Source of the DNA: an uncultured Lachnospiraceae bacterium
Lineage (GTDB): Bacteria > Bacillota > Clostridia > Lachnospirales > Lachnospiraceae
Assembly (NCBI GenBank): GCA_947169935.1
Contig: CAMVRS010000007.1
Location: 1-51,908 of the forward strand
Length of the DNA stretch: 51,908 bases
Direction of reading: 5' to 3'
Shown: piece after piece, positions 1 to 7,852 of the stretch
Numbering within the stretch: the first letter of the stretch is position 1
Layout of the letters: the number at the start of each line of letters is the position of its first letter
The notes under the pieces: model-generated
The model's database searches: none
The model's input: only the letters and a program-made list of their open reading frames with translations
What the model was told of the DNA's origin: nothing
Made by a program: the position numbers and the translations under genes

Positions 1-37
1 GAAACCTGTCAGGCCCTTAATAGGTTAACAATAATAA

Positions 38-66
38 ATATTACAGCCGCAGATATCTGTTGTCAA
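38..66 (-). promoter_or_regulatory. Promoter for a gene beyond the left edge
   Basis: On the minus strand a TTGACA -35 (61-66) is separated by 17 nt from a TAATAT -10 (38-43). It lies just after the smpB stop and points out of the window, so it should drive the next leftward gene. In many Bacillota the tmRNA gene ssrA follows smpB, but the roughly 30 transcribed bases visible here show no tmRNA 5' end. Confidence 0.6.
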
Positions 67-70
67 GTAA

Positions 71-535
71 TCACAGGTTCTTCACCTTGAACTCCCTCTC
101 AACTTCCCTGCGGGCGTCCTTCTTGGCAATATCAGCTCTTTTATCGTAGACTTTTTTACCTTTTGCCAGACCTATCTCCAGCTTTGCCCTGCCGTCCTTA
201 AAATAGACCTGCAGAGGCATTATGGTAAATCCCTTTTCGGAAGTATCTCCTATGAGCTTGTTGATCTCCGATTTATGGAGCAGCAGCTTTCTGGTACGCA
301 GTGGATCACGGTTAAAAATATTGCCATGATCGTAAGGGCTGATGTTCATGCCCACAACATAAGCCTCTCCGTCCTCTATATGTACATAGGCTTCCTTAAT
401 GCTGCACTTGCCGGCTCTGAGACTCTTTACCTCAGTTCCCGCCAGGCTCAGTCCCGCTTCATACTTATCTATGATGAAGTAATCATGAAATGCTTTTTTG
501 TTGTTTGCAACCAGCTTTATGCCGTCTTTTTTCAT
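71..535 (-). CDS. smpB: SsrA-binding protein SmpB
   Basis: SmpB binds tmRNA and carries it to stalled ribosomes for trans-translation in the cytoplasm. The 154-residue product has the family's usual length and signatures: an N-terminal KKAFHDYFI...YEAGL...GTEVKSLR block, the NRDPLRTRKLLLHK block, and the basic C-terminal tail GKKVYDKRADIAKKDARREVER that enters the decoding centre. The ATG at 535 is chosen over an upstream in-frame ATG at 562 because it follows a GGGGGTGA ribosome binding site and gives the conserved MKKDG start. It lies downstream of secG on the same strand but behind a terminator, so its expression may depend on read-through. No rnr gene lies between secG and smpB, unlike in many Bacillota. 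Confidence 0.97.
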   Translation of the reverse strand: MKKDGIKLVANNKKAFHDYFIIDKYEAGLSLAGTEVKSLRAGKCSIKEAYVHIEDGEAYVVGMNISPYDHGNIFNRDPLRTRKLLLHKSEINKLIGDTSEKGFTIMPLQVYFKDGRAKLEIGLAKGKKVYDKRADIAKKDARREVEREFKVKNL

Positions 536-560
536 ACAGATCACCCCCATATAATGGTAC

Positions 561-592
561 AAAAAGCCCCTCTTAGTTATCTAAGAGGGGCT
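561..592 (-). terminator. Intrinsic terminator after secG
   Basis: On the minus strand a 12-bp perfect stem (arms 581-592 and 565-576) with loop ATAA is followed by five T. It sits between the secG stop and the smpB start, so it ends secG transcripts or attenuates read-through into smpB. Confidence 0.85.
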
Positions 593-607
593 CGCATAGG
601 ATCTTGC

Positions 608-844
608 TCAGAATACTGTGATATTCAGAACCGCTGCCAGCAGTATTGCTACCACCGAAAGCACTCTGGTGAGCATCAGGATCATTCCCTCACGGGATCT
701 GCCCTTGTTCTTATCCCAGTAAGTGTCGGATGAAGAGCCGCCTGTAAGACCGCTGATACCCGAATCACGCCCCTTCTGCATCAGTACTACAACACAAAGC
801 GCGATGCAGACTATAATAAACACGATAGTTAATGCCGTTCTCAT
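608..844 (-). CDS. secG: Preprotein translocase subunit SecG
   Basis: SecG is the small, non-essential subunit of the SecYEG protein export channel in the cytoplasmic membrane. The 78-residue product has the family layout: an N-terminal hydrophobic helix (about 4-24, ALTIVFIIVCIALCVVVLMQ), a Gly/Ser-rich cytoplasmic loop (GISGLTGGSSSDTYWDKNKGRSREG) and a second helix near the C-terminus (MLTRVLSVVAILLAAVL). The start at 844 is fixed by GGAGGATAT just upstream; the open frame extends 14 codons further without a ribosome binding site. It has its own promoter at 877-905 and a terminator right after its stop. Confidence 0.93.
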   Translation of the reverse strand: MRTALTIVFIIVCIALCVVVLMQKGRDSGISGLTGGSSSDTYWDKNKGRSREGMILMLTRVLSVVAILLAAVLNITVF

Positions 845-876
845 AGATATATCCTCCTGAAATTCCAAACAGTGGT

Positions 877-905
877 AGTATATCACATCCCGCAGGATAT
901 TGCAA
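877..905 (-). promoter_or_regulatory. Promoter of secG
   Basis: TTGCAA (-35, 900-905), a 17-nt spacer and TATACT (-10, 877-882) with an extended TG motif, read on the minus strand. The predicted start of transcription is about 25 nt before the secG ATG, leaving room for the GGAGG site. Confidence 0.75.
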
Positions 906-920
906 GCACTTTTTTATGTA

Positions 921-1421
921 ACCGATCACGGGGACGGTTCTCCGGTCACCAACCGGCGGGACGGTTCTGCAGTTGGCCTTTTACCGGTCCTGCGATCATG
1001 GGGACCATTCAAATCTGGAATATTACGCAGAGAAGGCAAATGCAGATCACGGACCGCCTATGGAGGAGCCTAGCAGCTCTTGAAGCCGCTATATTTATCA
1101 GGGATGAGCCGCCCGGATGGCGGCGAAAGGGAGATATGAGGAATGGATTCCGAATATCGACCATTCCCGGACGGTTTTTGAAAATGGGGGCGGCTTCTTA
1201 GAGCTGCTTGGTGACGGAATCGAGCGTGTCCGGGATCGCGTTTGACTTCGATGCGTAGTTATCACCGACTGGAGAACAGTCCCCATGATCGCAGATACAG
1301 CCAACTGCAGAACCGTCCCCGTGATTGCAGAACCGTCCCCGTGATTGCAACCGCAGAACCGTCCCCGTGATTGCAGAACCGTCCCCGTGATTGCAACCGC
1401 AGAACCGTCCCCGTGATCGGT
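921..1421. mobile_element. MITE/REP-like element with 21-bp inverted ends
   Basis: The 21 bases at 921-941 are the exact reverse complement of 1401-1421. Inside the right end the motif CCGTCCCCGTGAT occurs five times (starting about 1313, 1333, 1359, 1379 and 1405), with a diverged copy near 1279. The left end carries further copies in the opposite orientation near 955 and 993. GGGGACGGTTC repeats are widespread in Clostridia and other bacteria and are often linked to REP-associated (Y1) transposases, but no transposase is encoded here. The interior (about 1010-1260) has no convincing gene; a 42-codon frame at 1117-1245 on the plus strand is unrecognised. This covers the gene-free stretch between secG and the DAHP synthase gene. 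Confidence 0.6.
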
Positions 1422-1424
1422 GGC

Positions 1425-1453
1425 TTGATATATTCAGGTGCAGGTGATATAAT
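1425..1453 (+). promoter_or_regulatory. Promoter of the DAHP synthase gene
   Basis: TTGATA (1425-1430), a 17-nt spacer and a consensus TATAAT (1448-1453), about 40 nt before the ATG at 1493. It begins four bases after the right end of the inverted-repeat element. Confidence 0.85.
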
Positions 1454-1492
1454 CACACGCGTTTGTATATCAGATTTACGGAGGAAACAGAA

Positions 1493-2521
1493 ATGTCATT
1501 TAAGGTAAAACGTGCTCTTCCCACGCCGGAAGAGATCTGCTCCCAATATCCCGTACCCGATGAACTGAAAGAATTAAAAAAGAAGCGTGACCAGGAGATC
1601 TGCGATGTTATCAGCGGCAAGAGCGATAAGTTCCTGCTTATAATAGGTCCCTGCTCCGCCGATAATGAAGAAGCTGTTGTGGATTATACCAACCGCCTCT
1701 CCCGTATCTATAATAAGGTAAGCGACAAGCTGGTGCTGGTACCCAGGGTTTATACGAACAAGCCCCGCACCAACGGCGATGGCTACAAAGGCATCGTATC
1801 ACAGCCCGATCCACAGCAAGGGGAAGATTTTCTTCACGGACTTATCGCAATGCGCCAGATGCATCTGCGCGTAATGAGTGAATCCCGGCTTACAGCGGCT
1901 GATGAGATGCTCTACCCCGAAAACTGGCCTTATATTTCAGATATACTCTCCTATGTTGCCATAGGCGCCAGATCCGTTGAGGATCAGCAGCACCGCCTTA
2001 CCAGCAGCGGTTTTGATGTGGCAACGGGTATGAAGAACCCCACCAGCGGACATCTTTCCGTTATGCTCAATTCCATTTACGCCGCACAGCAGCCCCACAG
2101 CTTTATCTTCAGGGGAAATGAAGTTGAGACCAGCGGCAACCCTTACGCACATGCTATACTTCGCGGCGCAGTTAATAAGAATGGTTCTAACATATCCAAC
2201 TATCATTACGAAGATCTGGCACTGCTCCTGGAGCTTTATCAGGAACGTAATGTAGTAAATCCAGCCTGCATAATAGACGCAAACCATAATAATTCCGGTA
2301 AGCGCTTTGCGGAGCAGCCCCGTATCATCAAAGAGGTGCTTCACTCCCGCCGCGTTAATCCCGATATCCGCAATCTGGTCAAAGGCGTCATGGTTGAAAG
2401 CTACATAAAAGAAGGCAGCCAGAAGATCGGCGAAGGCATCTACGGCAAGTCCATTACAGATCCCTGTCTGGGCTGGGCCGACAGCGAGCAGCTGATATAT
2501 GATATAGCGGATCTGGTTTAA
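1493..2521 (+). CDS. aroF: DAHP synthase, class I (AroG/AroF type)
   Basis: 3-deoxy-7-phosphoheptulonate synthase condenses phosphoenolpyruvate with erythrose 4-phosphate, the first step of the shikimate pathway. The 342-residue product matches the E. coli-type class I family in length and motifs: IIGPCSADNEEAV, PRVYTNKPRT, GARSVEDQQHR followed by GMKNPTSG, and near the end VMVESYIKEGSQKIGEG...GKSITDPCLGW. The ATG at 1493 is preceded by GGAGG; ten further in-frame upstream codons lack a site. It is a single-gene plus-strand unit with its own promoter and a terminator shared with xerD. Which aromatic amino acid inhibits it cannot be told from sequence alone, so the symbol denotes the family. 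Confidence 0.94.
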   Translation: MSFKVKRALPTPEEICSQYPVPDELKELKKKRDQEICDVISGKSDKFLLIIGPCSADNEEAVVDYTNRLSRIYNKVSDKLVLVPRVYTNKPRTNGDGYKGIVSQPDPQQGEDFLHGLIAMRQMHLRVMSESRLTAADEMLYPENWPYISDILSYVAIGARSVEDQQHRLTSSGFDVATGMKNPTSGHLSVMLNSIYAAQQPHSFIFRGNEVETSGNPYAHAILRGAVNKNGSNISNYHYEDLALLLELYQERNVVNPACIIDANHNNSGKRFAEQPRIIKEVLHSRRVNPDIRNLVKGVMVESYIKEGSQKIGEGIYGKSITDPCLGWADSEQLIYDIADLV

Positions 2522-2522
2522 A

Positions 2523-2572
2523 AGATCCTTCGCTTCGCTCAGGATGACAACGCAGCTTCGCTCAGGATGACA
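2523..2572. repeat. Dispersed GATCCTTCGC repeat, copy 1
   Basis: A GATCCTTCGCTTCGCTCAGG-type unit ending in ATGACA is followed after a few bases by a truncated second copy (CTTCGCTCAGGATGACA). It starts at the stop codon of the DAHP synthase gene. Related copies lie at 16811, 27884, 30743 and, inverted, 35489. The ATCCT/AGGAT arms can form a short hairpin. Confidence 0.85.
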
Positions 2573-2588
2573 AAAATGATTTAATGTG

Positions 2589-2620
2589 AAAACCCCCGGC
2601 AAATAAATGCCGGGGGTTTT
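2589..2620. terminator. Bidirectional terminator between aroF and xerD
   Basis: A 13-bp perfect inverted repeat, AAAACCCCCGGCA (2589-2601) and TGCCGGGGGTTTT (2608-2620), with a 6-nt loop. Flanking A and T runs allow it to act in both directions between the convergent genes. Confidence 0.9.
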
Positions 2621-2657
2621 CTAAATAGAGGAGAATAATGATTAACAAAAACTGGGG

Positions 2658-3569
2658 TTAGCCCCTGGGAAAATTCTTAACGTAAACTTCACGAAGCTTG
2701 TTCTGTGACATATTGGCGTATATCTGCGTAGTTGAGATATCCGAATGTCCCAGCATCTCCTGTACGCTGCGGAGGTCTGCTCCGTTCTCAACAAGATGTG
2801 CAGCGAAGGAATGACGCAGTGTATGAGGTGTGATATCTGCGGTTATGCCTGCTTTCCTTGCATAATACTTAACCAGTTTCCAGAAGCCCTGACGGCTCAT
2901 GGGCTGTCCGGAGCAGTTTGTAAAGAGCACATCCGATGACTGGTCCTCAAGCATCAGATCTCTCGCATTCTTCATATAATCGCTGAGAGCTCTTTTTGCG
3001 GGTGCGCCGAAAGGAACCACACGTTCCTTCTTTGTATCCCTGCATACTATAAAACCTACCTGAAGATTGACATCCGTAACTTTAAGATTGATAAGCTCGG
3101 ATACCCTGATGCCTGTAGCATAAAGCAGCTCCAGCATCGCACGGTCACGCATATCCTTGGGTGCGGTACCTCTGGGCTGATCCAGCAGGCGGTTTACTTC
3201 ATCTGTTGTCAATATCTCAGGCAGCTTCTTTTCGATCCTGGGTGCCTTAAGATCTTCTGCTATATCTTCTCTTACATATCCCTTGCGGAAAAGGAAATGG
3301 AAGAATGCTTTGATGGATGCGATATTTCTTGATACTGTTGCGGCCGCAGATCCGTTCCTCTCCATATCCAGTATGTAATTCTGTAATGTGGTGGCGCTCA
3401 CCTGCGTGATCTCGCTGATACCTGATACTTCTAAATACTTTTCAAGTTTTGCAATGTCTCTCTTATACGATAATTCGGTATTTCTTGATGTCTTTTTAAC
3501 ATCTTTCAGGTACTCAATAAATTCGTCAAGCTCCTTCTCCATCATGCTTACTTCACCGGCATTTACCAT
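2658..3569 (-). CDS. xerD: Tyrosine recombinase XerD
   Basis: XerC/D recombinases resolve chromosome dimers at dif. The product (303 residues) has an N-terminal SAM-like core-binding domain (about 10-95) and a C-terminal catalytic domain with the expected set: Arg in ATGIRVSELINL, the hairpin Lys in TKKERVVPF, HTLRHSFAAHL, LGHSD and the nucleophile Tyr in IYANMS. Length and lack of extra domains favour a housekeeping XerD over a phage integrase. The start is uncertain: 3569 has GAGGG 9 nt upstream, while the ATG pair at 3545/3542 follows GGTGA and gives the more usual N-terminus. It is the last gene of the leftward group. Confidence 0.88.
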   Translation of the reverse strand: MVNAGEVSMMEKELDEFIEYLKDVKKTSRNTELSYKRDIAKLEKYLEVSGISEITQVSATTLQNYILDMERNGSAAATVSRNIASIKAFFHFLFRKGYVREDIAEDLKAPRIEKKLPEILTTDEVNRLLDQPRGTAPKDMRDRAMLELLYATGIRVSELINLKVTDVNLQVGFIVCRDTKKERVVPFGAPAKRALSDYMKNARDLMLEDQSSDVLFTNCSGQPMSRQGFWKLVKYYARKAGITADITPHTLRHSFAAHLVENGADLRSVQEMLGHSDISTTQIYANMSQNKLREVYVKNFPRG

Positions 3570-3679
3570 CTCTGTATTCCCTCTTCATAATTTATTTTGC
3601 CGCCTCCCTGTTGGCTTACGTTACATAAATCTGCTACATAAAGCTATTAACATAAGCGCTTTTGCGGCTTTCACAAGTG

Positions 3680-3708
3680 ATTATAAATGGGGGTTTTTAG
3701 AAAAGCAA
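3680..3708 (-). promoter_or_regulatory. Probable promoter of xerD
   Basis: TTGCTT (3703-3708), 17 nt and TATAAT (3680-3685) on the minus strand, in the 244-nt AT-rich gap between the Nudix gene and xerD. It would give a leader of about 100 nt. Nothing else was recognised in this gap. Confidence 0.5.
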
Positions 3709-3813
3709 ACAGAAAATCAAGTGTTTTTTTGCCCTAAAATCAGGCTGTTTATGGTTAACACAAAATATCGCAGAATTGAATTTTATGTCCACCACATCTT
3801 GACAAAAAGAAAA

Positions 3814-4395
3814 TTATTCGTTGACTTTATTAGTCAAATATGTGTATGCGCTGATGGCAGCTACGGTCTTTCCGTCGTTAAGTTTGCCGGAAAATATCAT
3901 TTCCATGAGCTCATCAACGTCCCAGGCTTCAACATTTATAAACTCATCCGCATCCAGATGGCGTTCCTTTTTCTTTAATCCTTTAGCCAGATAGATATCG
4001 ATCTTCTCACCGCTGTAAGCAACGGTAGGATAAAAAGCCATAAGGAAACTGACATCCTCTGCAGTATAGCCGGTCTCCTCTTCCAGTTCGCGTATTGCCG
4101 CTTCTCTGGTAGGTTCGTCCGGGCCTTCCAGACCGCCCGCCGGGATCTCCAGCATAAAGCGGTCAAAGGCGTTGCGGTACTGGCGTACCAGTATGATACG
4201 TCCGTCTTCATCTACGGGAAGTACTGCTGCCGCACCCTGATGATATATATAATCCCAGACCCTTATATTGCCATTGGGTATACGCACGGTATCATGGCAA
4301 TAGGTGAGGATGGAGCCTTTGACTACTTCCTCACGTTTAAGACGCTCGATCTTCATTTTATCAAGATTATCCTGATGCAGCAGTTCTTCCGACAT
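3814..4395 (-). CDS. Nudix hydrolase, ADP-ribose pyrophosphatase type
   Basis: The 193-residue product carries an exact Nudix box (GX5EX7REUXEEXGU) as GLEGPDE...RELEEETGY around residues 88-110, preceded by the VRQYRNA and EIPAGGLE segments typical of ADP-ribose pyrophosphatases (NudF/YqkG group). These hydrolyse ADP-ribose to AMP and ribose 5-phosphate using Mg2+. The start at 4395 follows GAGGAATT. It lies 34 nt after pepC in the same direction. The precise substrate is inferred from family resemblance. Confidence 0.88.
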   Translation of the reverse strand: MSEELLHQDNLDKMKIERLKREEVVKGSILTYCHDTVRIPNGNIRVWDYIYHQGAAAVLPVDEDGRIILVRQYRNAFDRFMLEIPAGGLEGPDEPTREAAIRELEEETGYTAEDVSFLMAFYPTVAYSGEKIDIYLAKGLKKKERHLDADEFINVEAWDVDELMEMIFSGKLNDGKTVAAISAYTYLTNKVNE

Positions 4396-4429
4396 ACGTT
4401 TAATTCCTCTTTCACATAATTAATACGGC

Positions 4430-5776
4430 TTAATCTGCCAGAGTTCCAAAGGGATCCCAGGGCTCAAGTTCGCGGAGCTTCTGATCCAGCAGTTTCTTTG
4501 TAGTAGAGTCAAGGTACTTTTTATTGACTACAACCTGATATACATAATCATCAAACCATTCGTCGCTGGCAACATAATAGCCGTCATGTCCGGAATCCTT
4601 GCCCCAGCTGTTTTCGATACGCCAGCGGTCCGGCTTACCCTTTTCATCAAGATTTACGCCCAGGATAACCATGGCATGGTTCATGGCGCTGTCGCCGTAA
4701 TCAAGAGCCTGTGCTTTGGTAAAACCAAACTTCACATTAAAGAGATCTTCAAAAGCAGCGCTCTTCTTATCAAAAACGCCCTCTTTACGCACGCCGAACA
4801 TCCTGCAGTCAGAGCCGAACCATACAGGATGACCGTCCTTAAGCTGCTTTATGACTGCTTTCTTTATCTTTTCCATCTCCAGATTCAGGTATCTGATGGG
4901 TTCACCTTCTGCCACATTTCCCAGGAATTTAACCGTATACATCTTCCCGTAAGGCTTATCCTTTGTAGGCGCGTTGATAAGAGATACGCAGTCTGCAAGC
5001 TTGATGCCTACATACTTTTTAAAGAATTCCTGCGGTGTGATACCGAATTCCTGGGTAATCTTATCATCCTTGTCCTTAAGTATAAGATCAAATTTCTTAG
5101 GCGGTTCACCAAGCGAGATGCAGAGCATGCGGTAGATCTCGCTGATAAAACCTTCCTTCATAGTCTGTATATCTTCTGCCTTTTTGCCCGCCTTAATGCT
5201 GTCACGCAGATTCATTGCATCTTCCCGCAGCTTTCCTGTCAGATACATATCAAACCATCTTGACGCTTCGGCAGCCTTGGCATCGGGATAAGCATACTTG
5301 GGAACCACGCCGTATTTCTCTACCAGATTTGAGAGCATGTCCCACTGGCCGCCGTCGCATAAGGGATCGGCGTTTATGAACTTGAAGAGCCTGCCGTCGA
5401 TCGGCTCATCTGCGGTCTTTATTACGCTCTCCAGATAATAATTTGCCTTCTCCAGCTTGTCATAAAAGAACATATAATTCTGGGAAAGCTCAAAGGTATC
5501 CAGCTTGTATTTCTTCATGATCTCGAATCTGAAGGTGTTGAGTGCCGAGAAGATCCAGCATCTGCCGCTGGCTTTCTGGTCTGTTATCTTCCCCTGCTTA
5601 AGATCTATATTGAAAGTAAAGGGAAGCTTTGATACCGCAGAAAGATCTGTAGCCGCTTCCATTATGCCGTTCTTTGATGCTGCACGCGCCGCTACAAGAT
5701 TGGCACGGTCTGCGTTAAAAGCTTCCGACATTTTGCCCAGCTGTTTAGCCGATATGCCTTTTGATTTTGTTTTCAT
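4430..5776 (-). CDS. pepC: Aminopeptidase C (peptidase C1B, bleomycin hydrolase family)
   Basis: A cytoplasmic papain-fold cysteine aminopeptidase that trims peptides from the N-terminus, usually as a hexamer. The 448-residue protein has the family length and catalytic triad: Cys73 in QKASGRCW, His in MNHAMVILGV (about 367) and Asn in ENSWGKDSGHDGYY (about 388). No signal peptide is present. The start at 5776 has an AGGAGG site 7 nt upstream. It follows rqcH by about 20 nt and is probably co-transcribed with it. Confidence 0.95.
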   Translation of the reverse strand: MKTKSKGISAKQLGKMSEAFNADRANLVAARAASKNGIMEAATDLSAVSKLPFTFNIDLKQGKITDQKASGRCWIFSALNTFRFEIMKKYKLDTFELSQNYMFFYDKLEKANYYLESVIKTADEPIDGRLFKFINADPLCDGGQWDMLSNLVEKYGVVPKYAYPDAKAAEASRWFDMYLTGKLREDAMNLRDSIKAGKKAEDIQTMKEGFISEIYRMLCISLGEPPKKFDLILKDKDDKITQEFGITPQEFFKKYVGIKLADCVSLINAPTKDKPYGKMYTVKFLGNVAEGEPIRYLNLEMEKIKKAVIKQLKDGHPVWFGSDCRMFGVRKEGVFDKKSAAFEDLFNVKFGFTKAQALDYGDSAMNHAMVILGVNLDEKGKPDRWRIENSWGKDSGHDGYYVASDEWFDDYVYQVVVNKKYLDSTTKKLLDQKLRELEPWDPFGTLAD

Positions 5777-5797
5777 TATGTTTCCTCCTGTAATGAT

Positions 5798-7531
5798 TTA
5801 TAACACTTCCGTCAGATCTACGATCCCCGGTTTTACTACCATCGAATAGTTAGTATAGTATACCACAAAACCCGGGGCAGCGCCCGCCGGCTTTTTCAAT
5901 TCTTTTTTCCTAACATAGTCAACTTCGACTTTATCCTGTGCGGCTGCAGATGAATATTTTGCCGCCAGGGCTGCCGCCTGCTCAAAGACCTTATCCGGCA
6001 GTTCTTTATTGCCGCTCTTTACGATAACATGGCTGCCGGGCATCTTCTTTGCATGGAACCACCAGTCGCCGCCTTCCGCAAACTTAAAGGAAAGCTCATC
6101 ATTCTGGTAATTATTCTTGCCCACATAGATATGAAAACCGTCTTCGGTGACAAAATGAAGAGGCTTTGAAGTATTTTTTTCTTTTTTCTCCCCGCTCTTT
6201 TTACGTATATAGCCGGTATCCTTAAGTTCTGCACGGATCTCCTTAAGGTCCTCTTCCCTGCGGGCTATATCCAGGGAAAGCCATACGCTCTCCAGATGCT
6301 CAAGCTCGGCCCTGGTGGTATTTACCAGTTCGCTCAACGCCTCATAGGTGCGTTTCTGCTTCTGGTACTTTTCGAAATACCTGCCGGCGTTCTCCATCGG
6401 CGTCAGTTCCGGATCAAGACTTATCTTTAACGTGGTATTATCATAATAGTTCAGCGCTTCATATTCTTTTGCGCCGCTCTCTATCTGATAAGCATAAGCT
6501 GTTATCAGCTCCCCGCATAACTTAAGCTTCTCACGCTTTTCCGTATCCGCCAACTGTTTTTCCTGGAGCTTAAGTTTCTTAACATTGCGTTCTATAGCTG
6601 TCTGTACTATATGGCGCAGATCCGTTGAACGCTGTCTTATACGTACCAGGGCTTCCTTCTGGGAATAATAATCCTCCAGCAGCTGTGAGATGCTCTCATA
6701 GGAACGGTAATGTTCATACGCCCCTGTATTTATGGCTGAGAATTCTTTCGGCTCCTCACCCTCGTAATAGATGCAGGGATCAAAGTTCCCGCTCCTTACA
6801 CGCTCCATAACCTTATCAAAGGTTTCAAATAAAGCTTTTTTATCTTCCGGCGAAATCTTAAGCGTGGCTGTATCCATACGCTCGTCAACTCCCGAAAGTC
6901 TGACTGTCTCTCCGGCCATCATGGGTGATATCCCGGCGTAGCAGTCCATGATACCGCCGGCTGCGTCCCTGCCCGGTTTCGCATCCTTAAGGAAATCCTC
7001 ATAAGACGCCTTTAAAGGATCGGCCTTCTTATCCCCGCCCGCTACAAAGTATTCCCTTCCCGGCAGGACTTCTCTTACCGAGCTCACCATGGCGGATACC
7101 CTTTTGATGGAATCCACTATATGCTCGTTTTCATCAAGCAAAATGATATTGCTGTGCTTGCCCATTATCTCGCACACCAGGGTCTTGCGTTTAAGATCAC
7201 CCATTTCATCATAGTGTTCAAACTCTATCCTGATGATGCGCTCCAGCCCGGGCTGTGTGATACCCATGATCTTTGCGCTGCCAAGATATTTACGCAGGAG
7301 CATACAGAAAGCAGGCGCGGTAATGGGCGCAGGTTTATTAACACTGCAGAGATAGACCAGCGGCAGGGATGCATCCGCCGACAATAAAAGCCTCTGCTGT
7401 CCTGCAGGCGTCTTTACAGTAAGTATCAATGCATCACGCTCCGGCTGGGAGATCTTAGCTATCCTTCCGCCGCTTATCTTATCATTAAGTTCTTTAACCA
7501 CCGCAGCTACGGTGATACCGTCAAATGCCAT
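5798..7531 (-). CDS. rqcH: RqcH, NFACT-family ribosome quality control factor
   Basis: RqcH (bacterial Rqc2/NEMF homologue, formerly FbpA/YloA) binds stalled 50S subunits and adds C-terminal alanine tails that mark nascent chains for proteolysis. The 577-residue product has the full layout: NFACT-N (MAFDGITVAAVVKEL...GGRIAKISQP), helical coiled coils in the middle (about 290-430) and the NFACT-R domain (FVTEDGFHIYVGKNNYQND...WWFHAKKMPGSHVIVKSG). Together with smpB, the window encodes parts of two ribosome rescue routes. It starts 4 nt after the stop of the 105-residue gene, with a weak GGAG about 12 nt upstream, suggesting translational coupling. Confidence 0.95.
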   Translation of the reverse strand: MAFDGITVAAVVKELNDKISGGRIAKISQPERDALILTVKTPAGQQRLLLSADASLPLVYLCSVNKPAPITAPAFCMLLRKYLGSAKIMGITQPGLERIIRIEFEHYDEMGDLKRKTLVCEIMGKHSNIILLDENEHIVDSIKRVSAMVSSVREVLPGREYFVAGGDKKADPLKASYEDFLKDAKPGRDAAGGIMDCYAGISPMMAGETVRLSGVDERMDTATLKISPEDKKALFETFDKVMERVRSGNFDPCIYYEGEEPKEFSAINTGAYEHYRSYESISQLLEDYYSQKEALVRIRQRSTDLRHIVQTAIERNVKKLKLQEKQLADTEKREKLKLCGELITAYAYQIESGAKEYEALNYYDNTTLKISLDPELTPMENAGRYFEKYQKQKRTYEALSELVNTTRAELEHLESVWLSLDIARREEDLKEIRAELKDTGYIRKKSGEKKEKNTSKPLHFVTEDGFHIYVGKNNYQNDELSFKFAEGGDWWFHAKKMPGSHVIVKSGNKELPDKVFEQAAALAAKYSSAAAQDKVEVDYVRKKELKKPAGAAPGFVVYYTNYSMVVKPGIVDLTEVL

Positions 7532-7534
7532 CTT

Positions 7535-7852
7535 TTATAAACACTCCAGCCAGTAATTATCATGGGCACAGCGTCCGCTTCCGGCCCTTATCATAGCCTC
7601 ATATTCAGCCGGTATGCTGTATTCCTTAAGGCTCTCCTCCAGTCCCTGCCGCGTAAGGGGCGTCACTCTGTAATAAAAAAAGTTCTCTATCGTACGCTGG
7701 CATACTTCACCCAGCATATCAAAGGGCAGCAGCTTAGGATCTATTATCTCCTTATTCTGCAAAACCCCGCCGCTGAAAGAAAACTTCAGGACAGGTTTAT
7801 CTTTTTTCATCAATATCCCGGAAAGGTTTCCCAGGTCAAATCTTCCTTTCAT
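7535..7852 (-). CDS. Unknown 105-residue protein coupled to HipA-like kinase
   Basis: Not recognised. The start at 7852 has GGAGG 5 nt upstream and lies inside the end of the kinase gene (17-nt overlap, 7836-7852), so the two are translationally linked. The product begins MKGRFDLGNLSGILMKKDKP and has a beta-rich N-terminal third, then a helical section around TRQGLEESLKEYSIP. There is no signal peptide or membrane segment. Tight overlap of a small gene with a HipA-type kinase recalls toxin/partner arrangements such as HipT with HipS, but no sequence match supports that; it is only inference from position. Confidence 0.75.
   Translation of the reverse strand: MKGRFDLGNLSGILMKKDKPVLKFSFSGGVLQNKEIIDPKLLPFDMLGEVCQRTIENFFYYRVTPLTRQGLEESLKEYSIPAEYEAMIRAGSGRCAHDNYWLECL

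Noticed and set aside
1-70. Possible tmRNA downstream of smpB
   Set aside because: A promoter points out of the window, but the few transcribed bases present show no tmRNA signature.
872-1456. Short frames over the inverted-repeat element (for example 872-1201 plus and 1262-1456 minus)
   Set aside because: They translate the GGGGACGG repeats, lack ribosome binding sites and match no family; the 1262-1456 frame also covers the aroF promoter.
1937-2602. 221-codon minus-strand frame opposite the DAHP synthase gene, with CHPERS...ILSEAKDL at its start
   Set aside because: The N-terminus is a translated dispersed repeat and the rest is antisense to a well-conserved enzyme.
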